NCBI GenBank assembly: GCA_900550795.1
Contig: URTN01000044.1
Coordinates: 1 to 6,748, forward strand
Direction: 5' to 3'
Source: an uncultured Mollicutes bacterium
GTDB lineage: Bacteria > Bacillota_I > Bacilli_A > RFN20 > CAG-826
DNA: 6,748 nucleotides
This document shows positions 6,181 to 6,748 of this stretch, one piece after another (the stretch's first letter is position 1; the number at the start of each line of letters is the position of its first letter). The notes below the pieces were generated by a model, which saw only the letters and a list, made by a program, of their open reading frames with translations, made no database searches and was not told where the DNA came from. Position numbers and translations under genes: made by a program.

Positions 6181-6748
6181 ATCCTTTTTACTTTGGCTGG
6201 ATTAGTGAAATATTTATTATTTGGTGAAGTCTTGAACTTGGTTGTAGGAAGTAATAAAGAGGCTTCTAGCAAAGGATTAAGTACGCTAGTAAGGAAAGAT
6301 GAGCGACTTGTATATGGAGTTAATTTAGCTATTTCTTGCCTAGATTTAGCAGAATCAAAACATAAGGATAATATATCGTTATCGTATTCTCTGTTACCCT
6401 TGCTTATTTTCTTATAATCAAGTTTGTAAATAGGTCCTTTTATTTCCTCTTTGATTTCATTTTCCTCTTCGTTTTTCATTGAAGTAAATATAAATTCAAA
6501 CTTTTGATAACCAGATTTTAGTAAAGGATATATTGACGAATTTTCATCTTTATAATTATCAATGATTTTTTCAAATGGATTAGCAAAATCTATTGGATAA
6601 ATATTAGACAAAATATTACAAATTAAATAATTTCTGCTGCTGAGTTTTACCTTGCTTAGATAAGGCAAAATAAATTCTCCTTCATTGGCTATATCTCCAT
6701 TTGAACCAATTGAGATATGGTTAGAAAAGATATTAATATTGATTATAT
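6171..6748 (-). CDS. C-terminal part of an AlbA_2/RecG-like (COG2865-type) ATP/DNA-binding protein, 5' end outside the window
   Basis: The minus-strand frame stays open from the TAG at 6171-6173 to the right edge, giving 191 complete codons, so the gene is cut by the window. In partial numbering from the first full codon (6746), INIFSNHISIGSNGDI (about 4-19) resembles the strand-turn-strand ending in a 'SPG'-like turn seen before the 'SRNP' motif of this family. SSRNYLICNIL (36-46) matches that motif, FEKIIDNYK (58-66) the following helix, and QKFEFIF (81-87) the last strand of the GHKL-like domain. Residues 125-181 (ILSLC, SRQEIAKL, SFLTSVLNPLLEASLL, NNKYFTN) look like the winged helix often found at the C terminus of these proteins. 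Such proteins are annotated as putative transcriptional regulators or DNA-binding proteins; their cellular role is mostly unknown. The classic 'SPG' and 'GSG' glycines are degenerate here (GSNGD; no GSG), so ATP binding is uncertain. Family call from memory of motifs. Confidence 0.7.
   Translation of the reverse strand, partial: IININIFSNHISIGSNGDIANEGEFILPYLSKVKLSSRNYLICNILSNIYPIDFANPFEKIIDNYKDENSSIYPLLKSGYQKFEFIFTSMKNEEENEIKEEIKGPIYKLDYKKISKGNREYDNDILSLCFDSAKSRQEIAKLTPYTSRSSFLTSVLNPLLEASLLLPTTKFKTSPNNKYFTNPAKVKRIKK

Noticed and set aside
6193..6417. Plus-strand 74-codon open frame
   Set aside because: It lies antisense to the minus-strand gene, whose protein has recognisable winged-helix and SRN-motif features. 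The plus frame has no Shine-Dalgarno worth noting and follows the clpB terminator directly.
1..6748. CRISPR array, tRNA/rRNA, insertion sequence, prophage or undescribed multi-gene system
   Set aside because: No regularly spaced repeats, no tRNA-like cloverleaf, no transposase or integrase reading frame and no terminal repeats were seen. The four transcription units look like ordinary genes with separate jobs.

Overview
The window is low-GC DNA (mostly A/T at third codon positions, judged by eye). All Trp residues in the four main genes are encoded by TGG and none of their frames needs TGA read as Trp, so the standard bacterial code applies. The gene set points to a low-GC Gram-positive bacterium of the Bacilli/Erysipelotrichia/Acholeplasma-like part of the tree, perhaps gut-associated. 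It comprises an FtsX-type ABC exporter, a FucO-type dehydrogenase, an N-domain-less ClpB under a CIRCE element, and an AlbA_2-type protein. The taxonomic placement is inference.

Layout. (1) 1-64: a leader with an AT-rich hairpin just upstream of a strong Shine-Dalgarno. (2) 65-2597: a two-gene ABC transporter operon, a MacB/LolD-type ATPase followed after one base by a duplicated FtsX-type permease. (3) 2598-2727: an intergenic region with two short perfect inverted repeats and a consensus -10 box. (4) 2728-3876: a stand-alone fucO-like iron-dependent alcohol dehydrogenase (lactaldehyde/propanediol oxidoreductase), closed by a clear intrinsic terminator. (5) 3933-3974: a perfect CIRCE operator overlapping a promoter. 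(6) 4014-6134: ClpB disaggregase lacking the N-terminal domain. (7) 6141-6178: a hairpin that can terminate transcription from both sides. (8) 6171-6748, minus strand: the C-terminal part of a gene that runs off the right edge, resembling AlbA_2/RecG-like (COG2865-type) proteins with a C-terminal winged helix.

The genes form four independent transcription units rather than one pathway: membrane export, fermentative redox metabolism, heat-shock protein quality control, and a probable DNA-binding regulator or accessory protein. I see no tRNA, rRNA, CRISPR array, insertion sequence or phage gene, and no convincing undescribed multi-gene system. The points most worth a second look are the CIRCE-clpB(delta-N) arrangement, the dyads upstream of fucO, and the truncated minus-strand gene whose apparent start is not its real start.
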